Notes: generated by a model not told the origin, from the sequence alone. Positions 1-7,938 are shown, numbered from the stretch's first letter. The stretch is DNA of 11,481 nucleotides from an uncultured Ignavibacteria bacterium (GCA_903911805.1 CAIWET010000212.1:1-11481), one strand, 5' to 3'. Translations and numbers: made by a program.

Positions 1-587
1 GCAAAAATTGTCTTAATTACCAACATATTTTGCATAATATACTCTATCAAAGTCCAAACAGTGAAGATACTAAGTAGAATAAAAACAAAGTGAAAATAAT
101 TAGAATATAACAGTTCATCAATATTAATTGAGTCTATATATGGATAGTTTAGCGATTTCATAAAAATCAGATAAAGTACAATTGTTATAATTAACATCTG
201 TATGAATGTTTTGATTTTTGCTGAATATGAAGTTTTAACAGGATTATTTTGTTTATCAGCAACTACTCTCAAATATGTAGTCATAAAATCTCTAATAAAA
301 ATAATAATAACAATGTACCAAGGCATTATTTTCATCATTGAAAAAGCTACAAATGCAGCAGTTGTTAAGATTTTATCTGCCAATGGGTCAAAGAATATAC
401 CCCAAGTTGTTTCTAAATTCAATCTTCTTGCTAACCAACCATCGGCATAATCTGTAAAAGCTCCAAACAGGAATAGGTAACAAGCAATTTGAACATAAAA
501 TTGGTTTTCACTAATCAATAATACTAAGAATACTGGAGAAACCAGTATTCTTAGTAAACTTAAGATATTTGGAAGATTCAAAATCAT
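1..587 (-). CDS. pgsA: CDP-diacylglycerol--glycerol-3-phosphate 3-phosphatidyltransferase, 3' end missing
   Basis: This is an inner-membrane enzyme that makes phosphatidylglycerol-phosphate from CDP-diacylglycerol and glycerol-3-phosphate, the committed step to phosphatidylglycerol. The reading frame is open from the ATG at 587 to the window edge (195 codons plus 2 bases), so the C-terminus is missing. It starts MILNLPNILSLLRILVSP, the usual N-terminal amphipathic segment and first membrane helix of the family. The CDP-alcohol phosphotransferase signature D-x2-DG-x2-AR-x8-G-x3-D-x3-D is complete, from DYADGWLAR to DPLAD (about residues 46-71), so all metal and CDP-binding acidic residues are present. 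Hydrophobic helices follow, around MPWYIVIIIFIRDF and IQMLIITIVLYLIF. Its ATG shares one base with the tpiA stop (TAATG), which suggests translational coupling. PgsA fits better than phosphatidylserine or choline synthases because of the NLPNxLSxxRI start, but signature alone cannot fully exclude a related CDP-alcohol transferase. Confidence 0.9.
   Translation of the reverse strand, partial: MILNLPNILSLLRILVSPVFLVLLISENQFYVQIACYLFLFGAFTDYADGWLARRLNLETTWGIFFDPLADKILTTAAFVAFSMMKIMPWYIVIIIFIRDFMTTYLRVVADKQNNPVKTSYSAKIKTFIQMLIITIVLYLIFMKSLNYPYIDSINIDELLYSNYFHFVFILLSIFTVWTLIEYIMQNMLVIKTIF
522..556 (-). repeat. Perfect 15-bp inverted repeat (hairpin) inside the start of pgsA
   Basis: The plus-strand arms TACTAAGAATACTGG (522-536) and CCAGTATTCTTAGTA (542-556) are exact reverse complements around a 5-base loop. 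In the pgsA mRNA the stem begins 31 bases after the A of the start codon and covers about codons 11-22, in the first membrane helix. No run of T follows the stem in either direction, so it is not a standard intrinsic terminator. It could slow translation early in the gene, protect or process the mRNA between tpiA and pgsA, or be chance in a leucine/valine-rich segment. The pairing is seen directly; the role is not known. Confidence 0.8.
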
Positions 588-1351
588 TAGAGAGATTTTT
601 CAGCAGTTTCAATAATCTGATAAAAATCCTCAGCTATTAAAGCAGCTCCACCAATCAATGCACCATTAACATTTTCAATTTTTAAAATTGAATCGGCATT
701 TGCTTTATTTACACTTCCACCATATTGAATAATAATATTCTTAAATTGATTAGGATAAAGACTTGATAACAAATTTCTGATAAAATTATGTGTTTCAACA
801 ATTTGCTCTTCAGTTGCAGAAATTCCAGTTCCAATTGCCCAAACTGGTTCATAAGCTAGAACAACTTTTTCAACTTCATCTTCAGAAATGCCTTTAAATC
901 CTTCAGTAATCTGATGAGTTAATATTTCCTCAGTTTTGTTAGTTTGTCTTTCGTCTAATGATTCGCCAATACAAAGAATTGGATTCAAACCACTTTTTAA
1001 GATAGCGTGAGTTTTCTTATTAATCAATTCATCTGACTCATTGAAAATTGCTCTTCTTTCGGAGTGACCAATTATAATATAATTACATTTACTTTCTTTA
1101 ATCATATCAATTGATATTTCGCCTGTAAATGCACCTTTTGGTTCGAAATAACAGTTTTGTGCACCAACATTGATTTGGTTATTTTTCTCTGCATTTCCTG
1201 CAGTATAAATAGATGAAAAAGGAGGGCAAATCAATATTCCAGAGTTATATTTTTTATCACCTAATAAATCGTTTAATTTACTTATAAAATCAAGTGTTTC
1301 ACGATTATTTTTATTCATTTTCCAATTTCCGGCTATTAACATTCTTTTCAT
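587..1351 (-). CDS. tpiA: Triose-phosphate isomerase
   Basis: This is a cytoplasmic glycolytic and gluconeogenic enzyme that interconverts dihydroxyacetone phosphate and glyceraldehyde-3-phosphate. The 254-residue length is normal for the family. All catalytic residues are visible: Asn9 and Lys11 in AGNWKMN, the electrophile His96 in IIIGHSERR, and the base Glu168 in AYEPVWAIGTG, which runs into the flexible loop 6. The phosphate-binding turns GGSV (211-214) and GGAAL (234-238) are also intact. The ATG at 1351 overlaps the lptC stop by four bases (ATGA) and has a GGAG ribosome binding site seven bases upstream, which supports this start over Met4. Its stop overlaps the pgsA start by one base. 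A glycolytic gene between LPS export and phospholipid synthesis genes has no obvious functional reason beyond shared housekeeping expression. Confidence 0.98.
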   Translation of the reverse strand: MKRMLIAGNWKMNKNNRETLDFISKLNDLLGDKKYNSGILICPPFSSIYTAGNAEKNNQINVGAQNCYFEPKGAFTGEISIDMIKESKCNYIIIGHSERRAIFNESDELINKKTHAILKSGLNPILCIGESLDERQTNKTEEILTHQITEGFKGISEDEVEKVVLAYEPVWAIGTGISATEEQIVETHNFIRNLLSSLYPNQFKNIIIQYGGSVNKANADSILKIENVNGALIGGAALIAEDFYQIIETAEKSL

Positions 1352-1896
1352 TTCTTTTCTCCGCTTGATTTATATATTTTATAATTTTTTAAATTTTGGT
1401 CTGATTCAAAACCACTACCTTGAATTAATTCTGTTGGTGATGTGATTTTTACAAACTTCTGTGAGAAAAACTTTTTGGTGGCTTGGTCCCAATTTAGTTC
1501 TTCGGATTCTAATCTTGTATTTGAGCTATCGGCAATTACTAGTACGTGCCCCCAGCTATGCATATTTTTTGTTTTGTCGTCGATTCTTGCGCTATCAGCA
1601 GTTAAAACGCTTGCTCTAAGTCCAGTTTCTTTTGAAAAGAATTCAACTTTCAAATGCCCATCTAGGAAAGTCTCGGCATTAGAAGTATATATTCTGGTTT
1701 TATCTGCAACTAAAACTGCTTTTTTATATGATGAATCATTAAAAGCAACTCTAACATTTTGGCTAACTTGATCTGGTTGATTTGTTGTATCTGAAATATT
1801 AATAATATGTTTCTTTTTGTCATCTTTCTCTGTACAAGAAAGTAAAACAACTATTGACAATATGGCTAAAAAATATCTCATAATACGGATTTTCAA
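1348..1896 (-). CDS. lptC: LPS export periplasmic protein LptC, lipoprotein form
   Basis: LptC is the inner-membrane-anchored periplasmic part of the Lpt bridge that moves lipopolysaccharide from the LptBFG transporter to LptA. The N-terminus has a short hydrophobic segment ending in VVLLSC, a lipoprotein signal with the lipidated cysteine at residue 21 (or 16 from the later start). This differs from the transmembrane anchor of proteobacterial LptC but matches Bacteroidota-type YrbK/LptC. The rest is predicted beta-rich, and the C-terminal GSGFESDQNLKNYKI is characteristic of the family. Two starts are possible: TTG at 1896, which overlaps the upstream stop as TTGA and adds a basic KIRI stretch, or ATG at 1881. 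Neither has a clear ribosome binding site. The gene overlaps tpiA by four bases, so translation of the two is probably coupled. Confidence 0.85.
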   Translation of the reverse strand: MKIRIMRYFLAILSIVVLLSCTEKDDKKKHIINISDTTNQPDQVSQNVRVAFNDSSYKKAVLVADKTRIYTSNAETFLDGHLKVEFFSKETGLRASVLTADSARIDDKTKNMHSWGHVLVIADSSNTRLESEELNWDQATKKFFSQKFVKITSPTELIQGSGFESDQNLKNYKIYKSSGEKK

Positions 1897-3065
1897 ATCA
1901 AATTATTTCTTATTAAAAAATCTTTAACTTTAGAAATGAGATATTCACTTTCTGCAATTGTATTATAAATTTGAGCTGCAAATCTAATCCAAATTTTACC
2001 TTCAAATATCACAAACATTATCTCAATTCCATATTCATTGTAAAAATAATTTCTCAATTTTACATTTGCGTCCTTGCTGAAGTCTGCAAAATACGGAAAA
2101 GGCAACGAAATTAACCAAGAATAATTACTTAAATTAATTTCATTGGGTATTTTTATTTCTTTGAAATACGTATCTACTGTATATTTAAGCAGATTATTGT
2201 TATAATTATTTATTTGTTCAAATCCAATATTATTATAGAATTCAATAGTATCACTTAGCGTTAACCAAGATGATGGATTACGTGTTCCTACCCAATCAAA
2301 CTCTTTTCTATAACCATATCCATAATCATTTGATATTGTATTTGGGTGCATTTTCTCAAAGTTTTCTGGTGAAGTATGAATAAAGGCAGTACCTTTACCG
2401 GAATACATCCACTTATGGCAATTACCAACGTACCAATCAGCCCCTAATTTTTTGAGTTGTAGTTCCAAGACCCCAGGAGCGTGTGCACCGTCGACTATAA
2501 TTCTAATATTATTTTTTTTACAAATTTCAATTATTTCTTTAATTGGAAATACAACTGATGTAGGTGACGAAATATGATCAATCACTAAAATTCCAGATTG
2601 GAAAGATAAGGCTTTTTCAATTGATTCTAAAATTCCCGTTTTGGTTATATTAGGATAATTTATAATAATCTCTTTAGAATTAATTTCGTGCTTTTCAATT
2701 AAATGATTAATTGTATTTCTTACTGCAGGATAAATATGATTAGTATAAAAAATTACTTGATTTTTTGCTAATGTTGGAATAACATTATTTAATATTATAT
2801 TAACACCAGTTGTTGCATTATCAGTTAAAACAAGATTTTCGTATTCTGTATTTAAAAATCCAGCTAAATCTCTAATATTTTTTTCAAGCATTTCAGGATA
2901 TATATCCATAAAGAAATGAACTGGCTCTTTTTCAACTAAAAGCTCAATTTCGTGCATTTTATTAAGAATTGGTATTGGTGTTGCTCCAAATGAACCGTGA
3001 TTTAAAAATTTAATTTTTTCAAAATCAATGTTCCAGTTTTCCCTAATTTTGTAACCTAATTCCAT
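1893..3065 (-). CDS. Class V aminotransferase-fold PLP enzyme, isopenicillin-N-epimerase-like
   Basis: This is a cytoplasmic pyridoxal-phosphate enzyme of the class V aminotransferase superfamily (390 residues, normal length). The opening FLNHGSFGATP (20-30) is typical of the CefD/isopenicillin N epimerase and cysteine-desulfurase-like branch. The cofactor site is complete: DNATTG (82-87) for the phosphate, IDHISSPTS (162-170), the Asp192 in VDGAHAPG that holds the pyridine nitrogen, and the Schiff-base Lys218 in NCHKWMYSGKG. VGTRNPSSW (259-267) and the late Arg361 match the substrate-carboxylate side. The substrate cannot be read from the sequence: members include epimerases, desulfurases and the ergothioneine C-S lyase EgtE. 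Penicillin chemistry is unlikely here, since no biosynthetic partners are present. It begins one base after the methyltransferase stop and its own stop overlaps lptC, so it sits within the operon. Confidence 0.8.
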   Translation of the reverse strand: MELGYKIRENWNIDFEKIKFLNHGSFGATPIPILNKMHEIELLVEKEPVHFFMDIYPEMLEKNIRDLAGFLNTEYENLVLTDNATTGVNIILNNVIPTLAKNQVIFYTNHIYPAVRNTINHLIEKHEINSKEIIINYPNITKTGILESIEKALSFQSGILVIDHISSPTSVVFPIKEIIEICKKNNIRIIVDGAHAPGVLELQLKKLGADWYVGNCHKWMYSGKGTAFIHTSPENFEKMHPNTISNDYGYGYRKEFDWVGTRNPSSWLTLSDTIEFYNNIGFEQINNYNNNLLKYTVDTYFKEIKIPNEINLSNYSWLISLPFPYFADFSKDANVKLRNYFYNEYGIEIMFVIFEGKIWIRFAAQIYNTIAESEYLISKVKDFLIRNNLI

Positions 3066-3066
3066 A

Positions 3067-3876
3067 TTATTCTGCTATTAATAAGTAACTTGCCTCTAAA
3101 GCTATGTACCTTTTTACAAATGGAATTTTGCCTAAAATTGATAATTTCAATGTCGGCAAACCAAATTTCATTTTAAAAACTGGTCGAAGCAAATAAAAAT
3201 CTGCTTTTTTAATTTTAAATCCACTAACTTTGGAAGCATTTTCGAATTTCTTAGGAGTTAATTGAATTTTTCTAATACTTTTTACTTCTTCTAAGTCCGC
3301 TTTTCTACCATCTTTTAATAAATTTAACATCATTTTTTCAGGAAGTAAATGAATAAATGGAATCATCGCAAATCTTCCAACAGTTGTATGCTGATGCCCA
3401 CCAAAAGCTGAATGATATGGTGGAAAAGTTACCCATAAGCATCCACCTTTTTTAATAATTTTCTTTATATTCTTTAATGCTTCAATTGGTTCATCAAGAT
3501 GCTCAATTACATCACGTAAAATCACAAGATCAAATTTGCCAATCCAGTCTGGATGAGGCTCTTCGGTTATAATATTATGCTCAACAAATTCAATGTTAAG
3601 TTTCCCAACTTTGGCAATCTCTCTCCCCCACTCTAATCGATTGGCTGCAATATCTGTACCAAGACCATAAACAGCTCCTGCTTGTACCAATGCTCCAAGA
3701 ACTCCACCTTCAGCACTTCCGATTTCGGCAACATTGTCACCTGATTTGAATACGCCTTGTTCAATTAAATATGGAACAGTTGATTCTCTTCCCAAATCGT
3801 ATTGGTAACCCCAGTAATATTTAATATTATCCAGTAAATTCGAATTATCTATTTCTTTTTTTAAGTCTATCATCAT
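3067..3876 (-). CDS. Class I SAM-dependent methyltransferase of unknown substrate
   Basis: This is a 269-residue soluble Rossmann-fold methyltransferase. Motif I is NVAEIGSAEGG (48-58), with GTDIAANR (73-80) giving the acidic residue that binds the SAM ribose. FDLVILRDVIEHL (115-127) is the motif II region with the EHL often seen in Methyltransf_11/23 proteins, and IKKGGCLWVTFPP (141-153) is motif III. The last 100 residues, basic and rich in leucine and phenylalanine, form a substrate cap I do not recognise. A similar layout occurs in quinone, lipid and cell-surface sugar methyltransferases, so the substrate is open. The ATG at 3876 is followed at once by a second ATG, with no strong ribosome binding site before either. 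It is separated from mocA by 39 bases without visible structure and is one base from the PLP-enzyme gene downstream, suggesting the two may act together. Confidence 0.75.
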   Translation of the reverse strand: MMIDLKKEIDNSNLLDNIKYYWGYQYDLGRESTVPYLIEQGVFKSGDNVAEIGSAEGGVLGALVQAGAVYGLGTDIAANRLEWGREIAKVGKLNIEFVEHNIITEEPHPDWIGKFDLVILRDVIEHLDEPIEALKNIKKIIKKGGCLWVTFPPYHSAFGGHQHTTVGRFAMIPFIHLLPEKMMLNLLKDGRKADLEEVKSIRKIQLTPKKFENASKVSGFKIKKADFYLLRPVFKMKFGLPTLKLSILGKIPFVKRYIALEASYLLIAE

Positions 3877-3915
3877 TTTAAAATTATTTCAAAAAAATCT
3901 ATGACGTATCTAAAT

Positions 3916-4506
3916 TTAATTAATTAATAATAATTTAGCACTTTCATAATCATCTAAAGTATCAATATCTAAATATCCATCGTAAAAATCAATAAAAACA
4001 ATATTATCTAAATTATTTTTAATGATTTTCTTGCATCCTATATCTTTTCCCAGATTATTTATTTCCGAAAAATACTTTTTTGGGAATAATGCGGGAATTC
4101 CAAATCCTTCGCTATATTTACAAGCAATAATATGTTCTGGATTTTCTATTGATTTTGCAATTATCTTATTTAATAAATCAGTTGAAATCGCATATTGATC
4201 GCAAAGTAGAAATAAAATACTATTAATGTCTTCTCGAAAATAATTTAGTCCAACTTTAATTGATTCATTAATCCCATTTTGCCATTCTTCAGCATAGATT
4301 ATTTTTATATTTGAAAATGCAATTCGCGATTTAATTTCTTCTGAATTCGCACCTAAAACGCATACAATTTCTTTAACATCGCAACCAGAAGCTATTTTCC
4401 CAATAATATTAATCAAAATATTTCCATTAAATTCCAAGAGTTGCTTGGGCATTCCTAATCTTGAGGAGTTCCCAGCAGCGAGAATTACAATTCCAATATT
4501 TTTAAT
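3916..4506 (-). CDS. mocA: Molybdenum cofactor cytidylyltransferase (MocA/MobA-like), start codon unclear
   Basis: MocA transfers CMP from CTP to molybdopterin, giving the cytosine dinucleotide cofactor used by xanthine-dehydrogenase-family enzymes such as the adjacent IorB. The family loop LAAGNSSRLGMPKQLLEF is present, as are LLCDQ (metal-binding Asp), FGIPALFPKKYF and the C-terminal DIDTLDDYESA. The first NTG codon in frame is the ATG at 4452, but it sits inside that loop and would remove the LAAG nucleotide-binding turn. The frame stays open and coding-like for 18 more codons, up to ATT at 4506 (IKNIGIVILAAG), four bases after the xdhC stop. The in-frame upstream stop is a TGA at 4542-4540, and no ATG, GTG or TTG lies between it and 4452. 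I therefore draw the gene from 4506 (196 residues, normal length); ATT at 4497 is another choice. The start could be a rare AUU, a mutated ATG, or a sequence error. Confidence 0.82.
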   Translation of the reverse strand: MKNIGIVILAAGNSSRLGMPKQLLEFNGNILINIIGKIASGCDVKEIVCVLGANSEEIKSRIAFSNIKIIYAEEWQNGINESIKVGLNYFREDINSILFLLCDQYAISTDLLNKIIAKSIENPEHIIACKYSEGFGIPALFPKKYFSEINNLGKDIGCKKIIKNNLDNIVFIDFYDGYLDIDTLDDYESAKLLLIN

Positions 4507-4510
4507 CTTC

Positions 4511-5614
4511 TCAATTATGAATATTACCCTTTTTATATTTCAAGGATAAACCATTTTTCTTTCTTATTATTGCTAATATTTCAGAAACAATCGAAAGTGC
4601 AATTTCATCTTGATTTTCAGCTCCAATATCAAGTCCAACAGGGCTATAAACCTTGTCAAAATCTGATTCAACAAAATCAAACGCAGCTAAAAGCTCAGTC
4701 TTCATCATATTAAATCGCTTTTGTGGTCCAAGAATTCCAATGTAATCTGTTTCAGATTTTAAAATAGTAGAAAGTACTTTTTTATCATATTTATAATTAT
4801 GAGAAATAAGAATGCAATATGTATTTTCAGTTATTTTGATATTTTCTTCAATCTCATCTCTATCGATATATTCTATTACGTCAGCAGGAAAGAACTCTTC
4901 TGGCATTGTAATAGAATAACTATCAGAAGTGACAATCACTTTCCACCCAAGATTTTTAGCTAATATGATAATTGGCTTAACGTCAAATCCAGAACCAAAT
5001 AAAATTAATTGTACTTTTGGAGGAATTATTTCGTAAAATAAAGAATATTCTTGATTTGAAATATCAATTTTTTCGATACTATTTTTATTTTCAGAAATCT
5101 TGTTTTGTAATAATGATTGAACTTTATTATTGATTTGATTATCTTCAATTTCAGAAAAAAACTGCTCAGAAGAATTCAGGATAAATCTTGAACCAACTGA
5201 AATATTTTCATTGTCAGATTCTATAATTGTTGCAATTGCTAATACTGAATCATTCTTTTGAGCGATTTGAATTTGCTTAAGTAAAATTGAATCTGAATCA
5301 ATTGGCTCAAATAAAATATCGACAATTCCATTACACCCTAGATTTCGAGTAATTGAATTATTCTTATCATCGCTTGTGTCATAAGTTTTGATAATTTTAA
5401 TTTTATTATTGATAGATGTTTTTGCCTTTTTTAATACATCTCCTTCAAGGCAACCGCCACTAACATTGCCACAAAAACTTCCTGAATTTGAAATCAACAT
5501 TTTTGCACCAGGCAAGCGATAAGAAGACCCTTCAACTTTTACTACTTCTGCTAAGCAATAAGTATCAGTATCAATTAATTCAAATTTCTTTAATATTCTA
5601 TCTAATTCTATCAT
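4511..5614 (-). CDS. xdhC: XdhC/CoxI-family molybdenum cofactor maturation protein
   Basis: XdhC-type proteins bind the finished molybdenum cofactor, support its sulfuration and deliver it to apo-enzymes of the xanthine dehydrogenase family. At 367 residues it has both expected parts. The N-terminal XdhC/CoxI domain carries EGSSYRLPGAKML (28-40), SGGCLEGDV (52-60, with the conserved cysteine) and GCNG (93-96). A C-terminal Rossmann domain starts at LILFGSGFDVKPI (203-215) and continues through YIGILGPQKR (291-300) and SPVGLDIGAENQDEIA (324-339). The middle region (about 130-195) is low in motifs and rich in Asn, Ser and Ile. The ATG at 5614 overlaps the iorB stop by four bases (ATGA), which gives a clear start and ties its expression to the enzyme it serves. 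The stop is four bases before the proposed mocA start. Confidence 0.93.
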   Translation of the reverse strand: MIELDRILKKFELIDTDTYCLAEVVKVEGSSYRLPGAKMLISNSGSFCGNVSGGCLEGDVLKKAKTSINNKIKIIKTYDTSDDKNNSITRNLGCNGIVDILFEPIDSDSILLKQIQIAQKNDSVLAIATIIESDNENISVGSRFILNSSEQFFSEIEDNQINNKVQSLLQNKISENKNSIEKIDISNQEYSLFYEIIPPKVQLILFGSGFDVKPIIILAKNLGWKVIVTSDSYSITMPEEFFPADVIEYIDRDEIEENIKITENTYCILISHNYKYDKKVLSTILKSETDYIGILGPQKRFNMMKTELLAAFDFVESDFDKVYSPVGLDIGAENQDEIALSIVSEILAIIRKKNGLSLKYKKGNIHN

Positions 5615-7938
5615 TCTTTTATAAATCTGCCTGAAATTTTAAGATCATCAAAAACAATCTGAACCAAATAACTACCATTGGCTAAATTAGAAATATTAAT
5701 TTCTTCATTAATTTCGTTTGAATCTGATTTTCTGTTAGTTGAAAGCACTTTACTTCCCAAAATATTTAAAATTTGAATTGAATATTCGCCTTTAATTGCC
5801 GATTTAGAATTATATTTGATATTTATTTTTGAATTACCTGGATTTGGGAAAATAGTTAATCCCTTATCATTATAATTATTATTCTCAACTGAAGAAACCA
5901 ATGGAGTTTTGGAAATTGGAAGTTTTTTAATTCTAATTCCAGTTGCATTAAAAATTGCGTTACACAATGCTGGAGTTACAGAAGGAAAACCAACTTCGCC
6001 CATTCCACCTGGAGTTTGATTTGACTTTACAACTTCCACTTCAATAATTGGAGATTCATTCATCCTTATCCATTCAAAATCTGTCCAATTTGATTGCTTT
6101 ACTCCACCATTTTCAATAGTAATTTCTGCTTTTATTGCAGTTGATAACCCATCAATTGATGCCCCCATTGCCTGAGCCTCTACTCCTCTAGGATTTATAG
6201 CAATTCCAACGTCAGCAACTGCCACTATTTTTTCTACTTTCAAAGTCCCATCTTTTGCAACTGAAACAAAAATAGCGTGAGCGATATATCCGCCATAACC
6301 AATAAATGTCGCTACACCTTTTCCCCAACCTGTTGGAAGAGGTTCGTCCCATTTGGCTTTAGCACGCAAAAGAGAAACCACATTTTTTAATCTATTGTCA
6401 TTAATAATTGATTGTCTGAAATCGAATGGGTCTTTTCCTGCAGCAAAAGCCAGTTCATCTAAGAAACATTCATTTGCAAAAATATTTTGAGTATTAGCCA
6501 CAGAGCGCCAAGCACCAGTTGGAACAAAATTAAGTCCATTACCCGATAAATTTTTAGCATTTGGAATTGAATAATTGGGTGTTGTTGGACTTACACCAAT
6601 TGCTTTATGAATCCATCCTGTTAATTTTCCAGATGAATCTATTCCACCTTTTAATGCGTGCAAACTTGTTGTTCTGTAATTGTCATTTTGTAAATCATCA
6701 GCTTTAGTAAAAAACAATTTTACAGGATAAGTAACTTGTTTAGCGATTTGTGTAGCCATATAAGCATAATCAGCACCTAATCGCCTTCCAAATCCGCCAC
6801 CTGCTAATAATGGATATGCATTAACTTTGTCTTGGCTCAATCCAGCAGCCGATGCAGCAGAACTTCTTACGCTTTGTGGGTCTTGAGTTGAAGCCCAAAC
6901 GTCCATTATTCCGTCGTGGTACCAAGCTGTTGCAGTTTGTGGTTCCATTGTACAGTGTGCCATATATGGAACTTCATAGAATGATTCAACTGTTTTAGCA
7001 GTATTCGCTGGTAAGGCATCTAAAGTACCAACGGCTTTGTACATTGAATCAAAAATATCTGCAGAACTATATTTTGCATTATTTCCTAAATTCCAGTTAA
7101 TATTAAGAACGTTAGCTCCTTGCATAGCTGCCCAGGAATTATCTGCAATGACTGCAATTCCATAATTTATTCTAAATGTTTTAATTACTCCGGTAACTTT
7201 CAACGTTTCAGTATCAGTATAATTTGCAACTGATGCCCCAAAAGCTGGAGGCCTTACAACCACTGCAAATTTCATTCCTGGCAAAACTTTATCAATTCCA
7301 TAAATCGCTTTACCACTTACGATATCGGGATTATCAATATGATATTTATTTGTTCCAATTAATTTGAATGTTGATGGATCCTTTAATGTAACATTTGTTG
7401 GAACTTGCAATTTTGAAGCTTTTTCAGCTAATTCTCCATAGGATAATTTTCTAGTTCCATTAATTTCTAGAACAAAAGAATTTTCTGCCTTACATTTGGA
7501 TTCTGCAATTCCCCAAGTTTGAGCTGCAGCAGTAATTAACATCGCTTTGGCAGTTGCTCCTGCATTTCTGAGTGTTGTGTACATCAATCTAATACTCATT
7601 GAACCACCAGTGCTTTGGCTGCCAAATTTGGAATCGCCAGGAGCTTGAACCGTTTTAACAAAATTCCAGTCAGCATCTAATTCTTCGGCTAAAATCATCG
7701 CCATTGTTGTTCTGGAACCCTGCCCCATTTCTTGACGAGAATTAGTAAAGGTAATCGAATTATCACTATCAATTGTTACCCATAAACTTGGAACAAATGC
7801 TTGCAATTCAGGCTTATTATTTTTTATCAAAGATTTTGCAAATGAATTTATTGAGGGAACTAACGTAATTGCTGCTCCGGCAGAAGTTAATGCAACTCCA
7901 AAAATAAATTTTCTTCTTGTTATATTATTCTTTTCCAT
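5611..7938 (-). CDS. iorB: Molybdenum hydroxylase large subunit (IorB type) with Tat signal and T9SS sorting domain
   Basis: This is the molybdopterin-binding catalytic subunit of an aldehyde oxidase/xanthine dehydrogenase family enzyme, closest to isoquinoline 1-oxidoreductase beta. I chose the ATG at 7938 (775 residues) over the TTG at 7959 because AAAGG lies about eight bases upstream. Residues 7-11 are TRRKF, a twin-arginine motif, followed by a hydrophobic stretch and a possible cleavage site after SFA (34). Family motifs are EMGQG (70-74), GGGFGRR (380-386), GAWRS (475-479) and GGMGEVG (644-650), whose Glu648 matches the catalytic base. The enzyme part ends near residue 680. Residues about 694-775 form a separate domain opening with IFPNPGNSKINI, with NILGSKV and ISNLANGSYLVQI, ending GRFIKE: a type IX secretion type A sorting domain. 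The substrate is unknown; hydroxylation of an N-heterocycle or oxidation of an aldehyde are the family options. Confidence 0.93.
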   Translation of the reverse strand: MEKNNITRRKFIFGVALTSAGAAITLVPSINSFAKSLIKNNKPELQAFVPSLWVTIDSDNSITFTNSRQEMGQGSRTTMAMILAEELDADWNFVKTVQAPGDSKFGSQSTGGSMSIRLMYTTLRNAGATAKAMLITAAAQTWGIAESKCKAENSFVLEINGTRKLSYGELAEKASKLQVPTNVTLKDPSTFKLIGTNKYHIDNPDIVSGKAIYGIDKVLPGMKFAVVVRPPAFGASVANYTDTETLKVTGVIKTFRINYGIAVIADNSWAAMQGANVLNINWNLGNNAKYSSADIFDSMYKAVGTLDALPANTAKTVESFYEVPYMAHCTMEPQTATAWYHDGIMDVWASTQDPQSVRSSAASAAGLSQDKVNAYPLLAGGGFGRRLGADYAYMATQIAKQVTYPVKLFFTKADDLQNDNYRTTSLHALKGGIDSSGKLTGWIHKAIGVSPTTPNYSIPNAKNLSGNGLNFVPTGAWRSVANTQNIFANECFLDELAFAAGKDPFDFRQSIINDNRLKNVVSLLRAKAKWDEPLPTGWGKGVATFIGYGGYIAHAIFVSVAKDGTLKVEKIVAVADVGIAINPRGVEAQAMGASIDGLSTAIKAEITIENGGVKQSNWTDFEWIRMNESPIIEVEVVKSNQTPGGMGEVGFPSVTPALCNAIFNATGIRIKKLPISKTPLVSSVENNNYNDKGLTIFPNPGNSKINIKYNSKSAIKGEYSIQILNILGSKVLSTNRKSDSNEINEEINISNLANGSYLVQIVFDDLKISGRFIKE

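Noticed and set aside
202..450. Plus-strand open frame of 82 codons
   Set aside because: It lies opposite the conserved pgsA catalytic region, and its translation has no recognisable domain; it is a shadow of pgsA.
1442..1771. Plus-strand open frame of 109 codons
   Set aside because: It lies wholly opposite lptC, whose protein has a lipobox and family motifs. The plus-strand product shows none.
1893..3065. Reading the PLP enzyme as a beta-lactam biosynthesis gene (isopenicillin N epimerase)
   Set aside because: The family label comes from a broad sequence group. No peptide synthetase, isopenicillin synthase or expandase gene is nearby.
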